A stretch of 64,000 nt of DNA from positions 17,068,501 through 17,132,500 of the forward strand of contig CM028889.1 in assembly GCA_016801885.1 (NCBI GenBank). Reading direction: 5' to 3'. This DNA comes from Toxotes chatareus. Taxonomy: Eukaryota > Chordata > Actinopteri > Toxotidae. The position numbers were made by a program, and so were the translations under genes. The notes beneath the pieces were generated by a model, which was not told where the DNA came from, ran no database searches, and saw only the letters and a program-made list of their open reading frames with translations. Every line of letters begins with the position of its first letter. The stretch's first letter is position 1. Positions 39,681 to 49,462 of the stretch are shown here, piece by piece.

Positions 39681-39692
39681 CTGCACGTGCAG
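39681..39692. promoter_or_regulatory. Palindromic E-box
   Basis: CTGCACGTGCAG is a perfect 12-bp palindrome with a central CACGTG (39684-39689), the core for USF, MYC/MAX and related bHLH factors. It lies in the same CpG-enriched interval as the paired cAMP response elements. Confidence 0.45.
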
Positions 39693-40099
39693 TGGGCGCG
39701 CTCCCTCTGTTTTCTCAATGAAAATAGGAAATCGTGTAGGCTACGGCTGATGAAGTTCCTAAGCTCCTTAACCTAAAAGCCTCGCTCTCATTTCAGCTGT
39801 AAATGATCAGAGCACGTGTCCCCCTCAGTTAGGTAAGAGGTCAGAATGAACACGTTAAAAACACCATGCATGTCCCTGTTGTCAGCTGGCAGGTAGTTTG
39901 ACCGCCGCAGTCTGAAATCTCTGCTTGCCTCGGACTAACCGTGATTACCTCATATCCCTTGTGTAAAAAAAAAGGCCCTTGGCATGAACTCGGCTGCACG
40001 TAGAAGTGCGCCTTGTTCACAGCAGTTCATTTCTTCCATCACAACTAACAGAGTTCGTTTTCATGGTGAGTGAACAACAAAAACAGGCTGCCCACTTAC

Positions 40100-40120
40100 C
40101 TGTAAATGCCCCTGGTACAT
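40100..40120 (-). CDS. Candidate first coding exon (7 codons) of a leftward gene
   Basis: On the minus strand an ATG (complement of 40118-40120) opens seven codons, MYQGHLQ, that run straight into a near-ideal donor, TTACAG|GTAAGTGG, with the last exon base at 40100. The splice would be phase 0. The start has an A at -3 (CTCAATATGT). The frame upstream is free of stops back to a TGA beyond the poly-A tract but contains no earlier ATG, so this is the first usable start. The preceding 300 bp form a CpG-rich leader. I do not recognise the gene from seven residues, and no second exon could be firmly placed downstream; the patch at 24371-24491 is a weak candidate. Alternatively the exon is an untranslated first exon, or the block is a promoter for a non-coding RNA. 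Confidence 0.4.
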
Positions 40121-40500
40121 ATTGAGCTCACAGTCAGCCGCGGATCTCTCCGTCAGTGGATCTTTAGACTTCTTCCAGACTTGAAAGGGGGGCAGAGAGT
40201 CAGACTGAAAGTGTTGCAGCGGAGTTGTTTTTTTTTTTTTTTTTTTTTTAGTCAGGAGGTCCGGAGGAGCAGACAGAGCGGAGCTGTCCTCTCCTCAGGT
40301 GCTGAAGCGGGCACTTTGGACTTATCCAGGATTTCTCTGCGCGGTGACACCGAGGCGCGCCGAGCGCAAAAAGAAAAGGACGGAGAGTCCGTCGTCGGAC
40401 ACTTTTCTCCCCGCAGATTCCTCACAGTGTGCTGACGCTGGATTTTTAACTAGTACCGTTTGGGGTTATTAAAAGACAACCTTACTGTTCTTGTAGGAGG
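40121..40500 (-). promoter_or_regulatory. CpG-rich promoter and 5' leader, probably leftward
   Basis: The 180 bases 40261-40440 hold 16 CpG dinucleotides, against very few in the surrounding kilobases, including GCGCGG and GGCGCGCCGAGCGC. This is the strongest CpG island in the window. Together with the minus-strand donor at 40099/40100 it suggests a transcription start near 40400-40500 for a gene running leftward. A 22-base poly-T (poly-A on the minus strand) interrupts the leader at 40228-40249. A second donor-like site on the minus strand, GCAAG|GTAAGAG, lies near 40570, so a further upstream exon or alternative start is possible. No TATA box is convincing. Confidence 0.5.
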
Positions 40501-40829
40501 GGGTAAAAAATCTCCGCGTTTTAAGTCTTCATCCTGAACGCACTGCCGCTCCCCCTCTCTGTTTCTCTTACCTTGCCTCTGTCTCCCTCTCTCGCTCGCC
40601 CTCTCTTCTCCTCTCTCTCTAAATGTTTTGACGTTCCTCCGGCTTCATTCTCTTCTTATAGTGCGCTCCTCTTCCTTGTTTGCCAACTACTCCCTCTAAC
40701 CCAACCCTCTGGTGCCTCCCCCAGTGCTGACGTACTCCACGAGGTACATCAGAACATTTCACTCACACTTCAGAGCATGTTCAGAAAAACACACAGAAAA
40801 AAAATGTGCATTTATTCCATGACTGATCC
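40501..40829. other. Pyrimidine-rich flank of the CpG block
   Basis: The plus strand from about 40545 to 40625 is almost all C and T (CTCCCTCTCTCGCTCGCCCT and similar), a purine tract on the other strand. Such tracts are common beside promoters. No coding evidence is seen. Confidence 0.45.
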
Positions 40830-40971
40830 ATTACCGGTAGTCCGTCCGTCCATCCATCCATCCATTTTCTATACTGCTTGATCCGTCAGGATTGGGGGGG
40901 GGCTGGAGCCTATCCCAGCTGACTACGGAAAAGAGAGGCGGGGTACACCATGGACTGGATTACCGGTAGTC
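40830..40971 (-). mobile_element. 5'-truncated LINE 3' end (116 bp) with 13-bp target duplication
   Basis: ATTACCGGTAGTC occurs at 40830-40842 and again at 40959-40971 as an exact direct repeat. Between them (40843-40958) lies the familiar fish LINE tail read backwards: CCATCCATCCATCCATTTTC, then ATACTGCTTGATCC, then GGCTGGAGCCTATCCCAGCT and GAGAGGCGGGGTACACCATG. On the minus strand the element is cut off at its 5' end and finishes in the (ATGG)n tail, the classic product of target-primed reverse transcription. I recall this tail as RTE- or L2-type but cannot fix the clade. Only about 0.5 kb separates it from the CpG block. Confidence 0.85.
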
Positions 40972-41055
40972 ATAGAGAATATATGTCCTTTGTTTCCTAA
41001 ACAACATAGCAAATTTATTTAGAATTTAGATTTAACTGTGTACCCATCTTAAAAA

Positions 41056-41104
41056 TATCTATATCTATATCTATATCTATATATCTATATATATCTATAT
41101 CTAA

Positions 41105-41149
<45 letters not shown>
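41056..41149 (+). repeat. Compound (ATATCT)n-(GT)n microsatellite
   Basis: About 50 bases of ATATCT/ATCTAT units grade into a pure GT run of about 40 bases (41110-41149). Both parts are likely to be length-variable. Confidence 0.95.
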
Positions 41150-41152
<3 letters not shown>

Positions 41153-41689
41153 TTTGCTGTGAGAAAAACACCCACATTTCACAATATTGTTTCTGGCTCT
41201 GGATCTTGGCTTGTGTGTGTGTGTATATGCTTAAAGCATATTGTGTACAGCACACATACTGTCTGAAAGAGCGTGGTATCTGCATGCCATGAACAAATTA
41301 GCTGCTCTTGTTCCCAGCTGTCCAATTAGTGAAACAAAAAATATATATATTACCAAAACTGGCAAGTCAGATAGTTTCCAGGTAACTGCGCAGGGCAACT
41401 ACAACACTAATTAGCCCATATTTATGTAGCATAACCTACCTTAGTCTTATAGTGTTTATGTGTTTCATTCTTTGGGATTTTGGGGCTTTATGTAAATAGT
41501 TTTAGTTTCCACAGTATCCTTGACTATGTGGATGAAAACTCATCCTAAATGGTGAAAATGTAAACATCATGAAACATCATGAAGAGGACATAATATCAGA
41601 TTTGTGATGCAGTAGGAAGAGAAATAAATTAGCAGTTTCACTGTATAAATCCATGGTGGTGCATTGACATTTTAATTAATCCGCTCAAT
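41150..41689. other. Non-coding stretch, no feature seen
   Basis: AT-rich sequence with short TG and AT runs near 41211-41226 and 41340-41350. No frame or repeat that I can support. Confidence 0.5.
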
Positions 41690-41909
41690 AAGAACTGCTT
41701 ACACATTAGTTAATTAATCATAATGACCCAGTAATAACAGTATAACACCAACAGGGGCTATTGTGCACTAGTGCTTTTACTTTTGACACTTCAAATACAT
41801 TTTGTCACAAATTCTTATATGTACTTGTAGTTAAGTAAAATGTTAAATGTAGGGAGTATTTTTATTGTGTGGTGTATCTACTTTTAAATAGTTTAAATAC
41901 TTCTTCCAC
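41690..41909 (-). mobile_element. Degenerate hAT-like MITE fragment
   Basis: The plus strand ends in ATACTTCTTCCACCACT, which in reverse is AGTGGTGGAAGAAGTAT, matching the well-known CAGTGGTGGAAGAAGTA terminus of a very abundant fish MITE. Internal phrases also fit in order: GGAGTATTTTTATTGTGTGG, TACTTGTAGTTAAGTAAAAT, GTGCTTTTACTTTTGACACT, AACAGTATAACACCAACAGG and GCTTACACATTAG. The far terminus cannot be located. It has no coding capacity. Assignment to hAT follows from the CAGTGGTGG-type end. Confidence 0.65.
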
Positions 41910-43610
41910 CACTACCTTAAGCTTCAGCCACTAGAAATGGATGGATGCGTTATTAGTCTTTCAGAAAGGGCTCTCTTTAATCAGTGTACCTGTGTTAATG
42001 AGACATAACAGCTATAATGTTAGTCAAACTGATGTAAAGCAATTACAGTAAATGTTTTTCTTGAGGATATTTTTAATGGTATGAAACTTTGTAACATTAA
42101 AATGTGCTGTCTTCTTATGATATTTCCTGGCCTGCATTATATTATAAATACTATTATAAACACTGAATTACAATGTGATCCAGTCACACTTATTTTGCAT
42201 TGCCTTTTCTAAATAAAGAAAATGCATGATTTCACAAATTCACCATATGTTTTGTATGCAGACCCTTTTCTAACTTGCAGCTGCTCATTAAATGTAGCTG
42301 GGTAGAAAAAGATCACAACGTATCAGGAATCCATAGCTACTGATGTGGAGCTCCCCACCGTCTGGACCTCTATGCAGTGAGCTCAGGTCAGATGTTATAG
42401 CACTAAACGAGGTGCGTGAGTTAAAGCTGTGCTAGGCAACTTCTCACGTTGGCGGCTCCAGATGCCAGCGAGGTGTAACTGTCTGTTGCCTGTCAAGAGG
42501 CAGAAGATCCAATATCAATGAGTCCAGGTTTCTCTTTATAGAGTGCTCAATCACTCCTGGGCAGAGAACAAGTCCTATTTTACTCTTTATTATTTTATCT
42601 GTCTCTATTTTGGGGCAGAGGCCTGTCAAATATGTCCCTACCAGACTCCAGAAATGTTAGGTCCAAGCAAGGAGTCCTGCATTTTTACAAAAACAAAAAA
42701 AAAATCCCTTAGTGTAGCTCTTTTTCCTTCCCCACTCTTTATTACTATTTAGATCACTGTAAATCTGAGAAAAATACTATGCCGCCTTTGTTAATGATTT
42801 CAGTATGTTTTCCTGAGCAGCAACAGCCCAAACCTCAAACACTAAATTTTATATGTCAGACAACAACAGGGACCAACGGTCCTTCCCATTTGCAGCATTT
42901 TGATATTCTTCATCCCTCGCCAGATGAAAACAAATCTATCCCCCAGGCATGAAAATCAGCATGATTATTAGGCCCTGGGTTTCTGCGTGGATTGTTCACC
43001 AGGAAAATTTACCAGGCTGTGTATCAATACATTCACTTTCTCTCATCTTTTCTCCCACGTTTTTTTTTTTTTTTTTTAATCAATGAATAATGATTACACA
43101 TTCATTCTCATGTGATGAGAGATGACAAATGTGTACGTGCTCACCTCTCTATTTTTAGATTTCACTGGACTCCGGTTCTGTGTTTTTTTTTTTCTTCCCT
43201 CAGCCATCAATCTCTGTGTGTTGACAGACAAGCAGAACATAATTAACACAAAGATGAGGGGAATCACTTTGCTTCTCAGTACAAGGGACCAGACAGCATG
43301 TGCTCTCCCACAGACAAAATTATTTCGGTCAAACTAAAATGTTTCATCTGCCTCTGAAATGCACCATCTGAAAAAGGGAGAGGACCATAGCATTTGGCTT
43401 TTGCACACATGAATTCTTGACTGGCATGTCAGAAATACTGAAATTCATCTAGTGCACAGGAGACACACTGAAGTGGTTTACTTAAACCACGCCCATTCTC
43501 TGTTGTATTCAGCCTTCATACTTCAGAATACACGAACACACATACTGTTTCCAGATTAAATCTTTGTCTCATCGATTTTTAGAGGTTTTCAACCTTGCTA
43601 GGAGTAAGGC
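41910..43610. other. Non-coding stretch, possible old repeat near 42420-42840
   Basis: The segment starting GTTAAAGCTGTGCTAGGCAA (42419) with GGCGGCTCCAGATGCCAG resembles a dispersed fish repeat, but too vaguely to define ends. Poly-T runs lie at 43061-43077 and 43182-43192. No gene is seen. Confidence 0.4.
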
Positions 43611-44030
43611 TTAGGGGATGGCAATGTTGATCTGCTGGTTGGTCCACCACGTTGCTCCACAGTGCAATAACTCAGTAACTATTGGATGGATTCTTATAAA
43701 AGTTAGTATAGACATTCATGATCCTTAGTAAAGAACTACTGGATGGATTGTCATGAAATTTTGTACAGATAACTGTTCTGTCTGGAGGAGAAATCCTAAG
43801 GACTTTGGTGATCCCCTGCCATTTGTTCAGTGAAGTTTCTCTACATTGAGAAGATGGATTAGCACAAATTTGATTTTCCCCAAAACATGAATTTTAATGA
43901 CTTTGATAATACCTTGACTTTTAATCAGCACCGTCATCAGATCAAACTTTGCATTGTCAAGCACTTTGGTTCATGACCACATACCTGCAAAACCTTTGCC
44001 GTTCTTGGTTGCTAGCATAGCTGTAGACTC
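43611..44030 (-). repeat. Dispersed teleost repeat, TGGATGGATTG family, copy 3
   Basis: Two successive internal motifs, AACTATTGGATGGATTCTTA (43677) and AACTACTGGATGGATTGTCA (43734), show the element's built-in duplication. They are followed by ACTTTGGTGATCCCCTGCCA, CACCGTCATCAGATCAAACT, ACTTTGGTTCATGACCACAT and ACCTGCAAAACC. This is the most complete copy of the family in the window and aligns by eye with the copies at 16529, 20172, 46198 and 54185. Confidence 0.75.
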
Positions 44031-46197
44031 TTCATTTTGTTTTACACTTGACAGAAAATTATCCAAAGAATTTTGAATGAGTTTCATAAGACTCATGGGT
44101 TGAAGAACTCAAATCATATGGATATAAAGAGTGAAGAAGTTAAAAATCATCCGACATTGACTGTGGATGGGGTTAAAACAGAGAAGCTAATGTATCAGTA
44201 TGTGGTTATCCTGCTTATTTTTAAGCTTTTTTTTCACAGCTCATTAAAGAAACGTATGCTGTCAGCTCATCTGAAAACATTAAAATCACAAAAACCTGGT
44301 GATGTGAGGTGTTAATGCAACAGCTATGGAAGCAGGAACAGTACAGTATTTGTGAGCTGTTTTTGCATGAAGACACTCAGGCTTTGTTTAATTACTTTGA
44401 TAAGAGAATCACACCTGAAGAGGCACATGTAGTGCCACTTCAGATGAGTGTTTATGATAAGTTTATGATAATTAAATTACAGTTCACACTTGTTTTGATC
44501 AACAGCAGCAACATCAATGGTATTATGAGCGAGTAGTACAAGAGGCTTTTTTCACAATGCAGTTTTTGTACTATCGACACTTGCAGTCAGTCACTTCACA
44601 CCATAATTCAACATTTCCTTTCAGCATTCAAAACTGGACCACAGGTGGCAATACCCATCACCAAAACAGCTTCTTTGAATTCTAAAAATATAATAAATCT
44701 CAGAAATATATCAGCTTACACTGAGCTGTAGCTTCTGAGTAGTGCCTGAATGTTATGAATGATTTCAAAAAGTAAGAGGACTAGAATAGAGGCAGTTGGC
44801 ACTTTTGGTGAGCCCATATTTAGCTGACTTGGACCCAATATTCATCTGACAAATGTATGTGATTAAAAATTAAAATTTCCATTTTATCCCATGTATCATC
44901 TATTGGCTGATAATGGAAATCATGTGTCGTTACATGTGTTTTAGTTCAAGCAGACCTAAGACTCCCACCAGCTGAAACTGAACATATGGGCAAAACAGAT
45001 GAGGGATGGTCAGATTTTGTTATACTGAACCTGGGGTTGATGTTCAATGCAAAATACTCCCTAAGGCACTGCCAGGTGGCAACTACACTACTGACGTCAT
45101 GAAACACCACACAATATAGCATAAAGCAGAGACTACATGCCAATCGTACCTTCAAAATAGTGTCTCATAAATTGAATCGCACGTTACTTTCACTGTCATT
45201 TCTCCAGAAGTGATTTTTCAGATGGGCAGTTGTTGGCCAACACACAGCAACAGGTCACAGATGGTGTCAGTCAGCACAATTCTATACCTCAATTCATGAT
45301 TGAATGGAAATTGCAGTCTTATGTCCTAGGCTATTTGTCAGTCTGGGTATTGTGTGTTTGTTTTTGAGGCACAATAGGGTGCAGTGACGTCAAATCATCA
45401 TCTTTGTTTGTTTGAGAGGAGTCTGACCTTCAGTCAGTGTCACCTTGCAATCTGAAAGTGTGTGTTTTCATAAACAAACCTATTAGTGGAGGTGAAGGTT
45501 GTTGTACTCACTGAGTGTAACCTGAAAAACCTCCATACTATAGTTATAGAGTAATATTCAGGGGAATAATCTGTCTTCAGGGTCAATTAAGAAGAATGAA
45601 TTGTGCACCACAGAGCTGATTCTTGTACTTCTGTTTGGCCACACTACAGTTTTATGTGAAATCTTCACATTTTTTTAATCTGTAACAAATCCAATGCTTG
45701 AAAACTACATGCGCCATCAGGTCACCGCAAATGTGATTTATTTTGATTTTGTACACTGTGTAAGTATCACACAAACACCTAATCTGCTGTTGGAGGACAA
45801 GTCATTAGCAGTGAGCCAACACAACACGGAGCTGAGGTGGAGACTGACAAAAAGTTAATAGAGCAAACAAATTATGTCAAATGATCTAGAGTGGCAGACA
45901 CTGTGTACCACTTTAGACTCCAGAAAATATGTTTCCCTTTAGGCCTCTGCTGCGCTTTGGGTTAAGGAATACACCAGCTTTGTGGTAAATGCACAGTGTG
46001 ATAATATTACTGTCTCTAATGTTAAAAGAGTGATCTCAATTTTACATACTTGTAGTTTACTTTGATGTATGTTTACATGTTTACTTGACCCACTTTGTAC
46101 CTCTCACATGTAACCGTTGCATTCAAGTCACAAAGCTAAGCCTCAGTTTAAAAAAAAAACAAAAACAAATCATACTCATACCTATATAACCTTGCTA
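44031..46197. other. Non-coding stretch, no gene seen
   Basis: Only short frames (up to 80 codons) without domains. No microsatellite or recognisable repeat of note. Confidence 0.5.
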
Positions 46198-46362
46198 AAA
46201 TGCTAAAGTTTTCTGGTTAGCACTAAACAAAAAGTACACCTGAGCTCATGGGAATGTGATTAGGCCAGGGGATTAAAGTCATTACAATTCATCCACTGGA
46301 GACCATGAATCTGTGCACCAAATCCATTACAGCTATCTCTCCAGCAGTTCTTGAGATATAAA
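46198..46362 (+). repeat. Dispersed teleost repeat, TGGATGGATTG family, copy 4
   Basis: The phrases GGTTAGCACTAAACAAAAAG, ACCTGAGCTCATGGGAATGT, AAGTCATTACAATTCATCCA, GGAGACCATGAATCTGTGCA and CAGTTCTTGAGATAT follow the family order and correspond to the reverse complement of copy 3. A 2.2-kb gap separates these oppositely oriented copies. Confidence 0.65.
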
Positions 46363-48240
46363 AAAAACCAAAAAAATTTATTTTCATTTAGATTTGTCTA
46401 TATTGATGTTACATTGTATTTTTTGTTCAACAAAACACATTTAGATTTTTTTTTTTGGGACCTACAAATATGGCACAGGGTAGAAACTACAGCTGCAACG
46501 TGGGAAATAGGTAAAAACATTTTGTTTTGGGTGCAGGGAACACACATATTTTTCATCCAGATGGTTTGAAGAGTCTTTGAGGACTCTGGAAATACCTTCA
46601 GAACAGCAGTAAGTGTCATGAAATTACCTTCTTGGTTTTTCAAACATCAGAAAAACAGACAATTCTGTGACTTGTGATGGTAATACAGAGGAGGCACAAA
46701 CTTGTCTAGATATCACTATGTATATCAAATGAACAGTTCAAGCTGACTTATCAGAACCTCAGACATGTAGTGAACACAAAGAGGTGAGCCTGCTACCAGT
46801 CATCCTGACACCCAACAGTAAGTGGATCTAACAGATATCCACAGGTTGACATGATCTTTCAGTGCTTAAATGACAGTCAGGACCTTACACTGGTGTACTG
46901 TTTCTTTATCAGTGTCTGTAGTGAACTGACTCCAGCTGGAGTTTGATTAAACAAATGCTCTTGGTTAACCATGATGTATTTGAGGATTAAACAGCATGTG
47001 TTGGCCCTGTTCTCTCTGGTAATTTATAGCCTGATTTACGTCTGTAGCCTGGTATCATAGACAGGATAAGGATCAAGTAAGGTAAGCTTAATGTTGCAGA
47101 GAAACTGGATGGCAGAGATGCGTCTCATTGCAGCAGGAATGTCTAATTACATAAAAACTAATTAAAAACAACAAACATTTACAGCTAAACAGTGGCATGT
47201 GTATCTGAAGTGGTGGGCTTGTTGTGTCTCACAGAAACAGACTTGTTATGTTTTGGAGTTAATGCTGCCTGGGTCAAGGCTCATGATAAAAGGATATTTC
47301 AATCCTATTTCTAGTGTGATTAAGGTTGTTTGTAGACACTGGTGTGAAGTTGGAAGCGGTGAGGAATCCCTCTACATACGTGCTCCTGTAAATTTTCTGA
47401 TGCTGAATACATTTAGCATATGAATATCATTAGCATCCTAAACGTGCAACATTAAAAACAGGATATTTTGAAGTGTTGGCAGAAGTATAATGGACACCTG
47501 ACAGAAAGCTTACATGTGCCTTTTTGCTAAGAGACAGACGGATACTGGATTTTTGGTGCCAACATTGATACTGATTAGGAGTAAAAAAAAAAAAAATCTG
47601 ATATTGACAAATTGATCATTCATATCAATATGAATATCACACATATCGGACAACATATTTTGCAACACATATATATCTGTGATAGGCATATACCGCTTTA
47701 TTGGCCAGCTGCTTTGTCGTGAGAATCTAACCGTGGGATTGCATTTAAATGCTACGCTACTTTTAGGAAAGTAGAGAAACGATTTTGTGTGAAATGATGC
47801 GCGAAAACCAAAAAATGCATCATGATAATGATGCAAAACAGGCTGGAGCGCCAACGCCATAATGCTGACCAGTGCGCTCATCTCCAACCCACTCACCCTG
47901 CAGTCCTCCCTAATACTGGGCTATCACAACGTCTGAATCTTTAATGCCCAAATGACATGTCCACAAAGGAAGTAGCCTCTTTAAATATGTAGCCTATCCA
48001 GTTGTTCTGCCAGCTTCATTACCATGGTTATCTGTGCATGGCATAGGATTCATAATTTATGTTTCTCAAATATTCCCTCAGATGAGTAGAGGCGTACACA
48101 GAAATCCCATTCATCTCCAACGCAAACACATACTCATGTCAGCTGAACTGCTCCAGATTAACCAAACTAGGAATATTCATGCAGAACTATTTAAATTTAT
48201 CAGTAAATGCAGGATTTTCTTGATGAATACAAAAGTAGAT
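46363..48240. other. Non-coding stretch, possible repeat at 47520-47720
   Basis: Between 47520 and 47720 the phrases GATACTGGATTTTTGGTGCC, GATACTGATTAGGAG and TGATATTGACAAATTG resemble the 'GATATCGGT' type of dispersed teleost element, but the match is loose. The 128-codon minus-strand frame over it is accidental. No gene is seen. Confidence 0.4.
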
Positions 48241-48485
48241 CAAGGGGTCTGCAGTGCTTTGATATCACTACCCGCTGATTGTTAGAGTGTTTAGAATGCA
48301 AATACAGCTGCCTGCTTTTGCTGTGTTTAGCTGTTTGGTGGTCGATAAAAGCAGGTTTCATTCACAAGCCCGCCGAGCTGTGAACGCCTTCAAACAATGT
48401 TGACCCCTCAGTGCCTCCCCTTTTATCTGTGCACTTCGCTATTCGTGGCAAGGTCAATTACTGCAGCAGGAGAGATTAGTTGTAT
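48241..48485. promoter_or_regulatory. Possible conserved non-coding element with octamer site
   Basis: This repeat-free interval contains a perfect octamer ATGCAAAT (48296-48303), the POU-factor site, followed by TGGTGGTCGATAAAAGC, AACAATGTTGACCCC and CAAGGTCAATTAC. The texture is dense and non-repetitive next to AT-rich flanks, which is typical of conserved enhancers. No alignment was available to test this. Confidence 0.3.
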
Positions 48486-48486
48486 T

Positions 48487-48545
48487 TTATTAAGGATCCT
48501 CTTTAGCTAATGCCAAAGGTGAGCACTATTCCTCCCAGCTTGGTG
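48487..48545 (+). repeat. Short fragment of a dispersed fish repeat
   Basis: TTAAGGATCCTCTTTAGCTA and ATGCCAAAGGTGAGCACTAT followed by TCCTCCCAG resemble the fish retroelement phrase 'TTAAGGATCCCCATTAGCTG...CTACTCTTCCTGGGGTCC'. It is short and diverged. Confidence 0.35.
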
Positions 48546-48687
48546 CAATCAGAAGACCACGTAACACTGACAGTTTTGACTGTGAGGCTAAATATATACA
48601 CAGTACAAAGTGCTTTGTACCATGATTGAAAAACACTTGTTTTCATGCTGCTTCTTGTGCTTATTTATGAGCAGTGTAAAAGGTCAG

Positions 48688-48850
48688 GTTCTTGCAGGGT
48701 CTGGGTTGGTTACCTACAGGTTCTCTGGTTTCTTCCCAGAATCCAAAGCCAGGCAAGTTAGGTGAATGTGAGCATGAGAGCGCGGTAGTCCTATGTAGTC
48801 TGGCAACCTGTACAGGGTATACCTGTACAGGAGCAGACTCTGGCGCCTCT
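48688..48850 (+). mobile_element. Old LINE 3'-end fragment, same family as 40843-40958
   Basis: The series TTGCAGGGTCTGGGTTGGTT, TCTCTGGTTTCTTCCCAGAA, TCCAAAGCCAGGCAAGTTAG, GTGAATGTGAGCATGAG and CTGGCAACCTGTACAGGGTA follows the order of the fish LINE tail region upstream of 'GGGATAGGCTCCAGC'. It is strongly diverged and lacks the (ATGG)n end. A 23-base poly-A run follows at 48871-48893 and may or may not belong to it. Confidence 0.55.
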
Positions 48851-48870
48851 CTCTCAACATTACTAGCTGT

Positions 48871-48893
48871 AAAAAAAAAAAAAAAAAAAAAAA
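48871..48893 (+). repeat. Poly-A tract
   Basis: Uninterrupted run of 23 A. It could be a retroelement tail or an independent simple repeat. Confidence 0.9.
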
Positions 48894-49254
48894 CAATGGT
48901 AAAAAGGGCTGCAGTTGCTATTGGAGTGCCACAAAATACCACATTTATTATCAAGTAATACCAGGGTTGGAATCACAAATAATGTGGTGAATACGTCATT
49001 AAAATGAAATGAAAAAAAGGCGATGGAGTTAGAGGGAAGTGAGCTTACCTTTGTAGCTCACTCCTCATCTCTGTTAGAGGCTGGTGGAATGAGTCCACAT
49101 TAGCTGCCACAGACGTAACACACCTGAATCTCCGACTGAACTGTTGGTGGTTGAGTTGCACTGGTGGGTCTTTGACAAAGATGAGGAAGACGTGGAATAA
49201 TAAAGACGATGTCTCTGCTTTTGCTGCATCAGTTTTGATAACAGCTGCCCACCA
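48894..49254. other. Non-coding stretch leading into a retroelement tail
   Basis: No coding evidence. The region 49150-49254 may be the upstream, less conserved part of the retroelement that follows. Confidence 0.4.
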
Positions 49255-49462
49255 TGAGCCACACTTTGTTCAAGGTTTCTACCTGTTAAAAGGGAGTTTT
49301 TCGTTGCTCCCTGCTGTTGTCAAGTGCTTGCTTGGAGGAATGTTGGGTCTCTGAAAATAAAATTGTAAAGTCTCGACCTGCTCTGTGTGAAAAGTGCCAT
49401 TGGATAACTTCTGTTATGATTTGGCTCTGTGTAAACAAAATTGACTTGACTGGACTTACTTA
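49255..49462 (+). mobile_element. Retroelement 3' tail of a common teleost family
   Basis: The phrases TTCAAGGTTTCTACCTGTTA, AAAGGGAGTTTTTCGTTGCT, GTCAAGTGCTTGCTTGGAGG, TCGACCTGCTCTGTGTGAAA, GGATAACTTCTGTTATGATT and TGGCTCTGTGTAAACAAAAT, then TGACTTGACTGGACTT, match in order a very common teleost retroelement end that normally finishes in (AATTG)n or (TTGAC)n. The divergence is moderate. The 5' boundary and any target duplication are not visible. Confidence 0.7.

Noticed and set aside
40106..40435. 109-codon plus-strand frame across the CpG island
   Set aside because: It runs through a poly-T tract (Phe run) and is antisense to a better-supported minus-strand leader and donor.
40842..40866. 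CRISPR-like or satellite array of CCATCCATC
   Set aside because: It is the short microsatellite tail of a LINE insertion with a clear target duplication.
47510..47896. 128-codon minus-strand frame
   Set aside because: Overlaps a probable dispersed repeat and a poly-A tract that encodes Phe runs.
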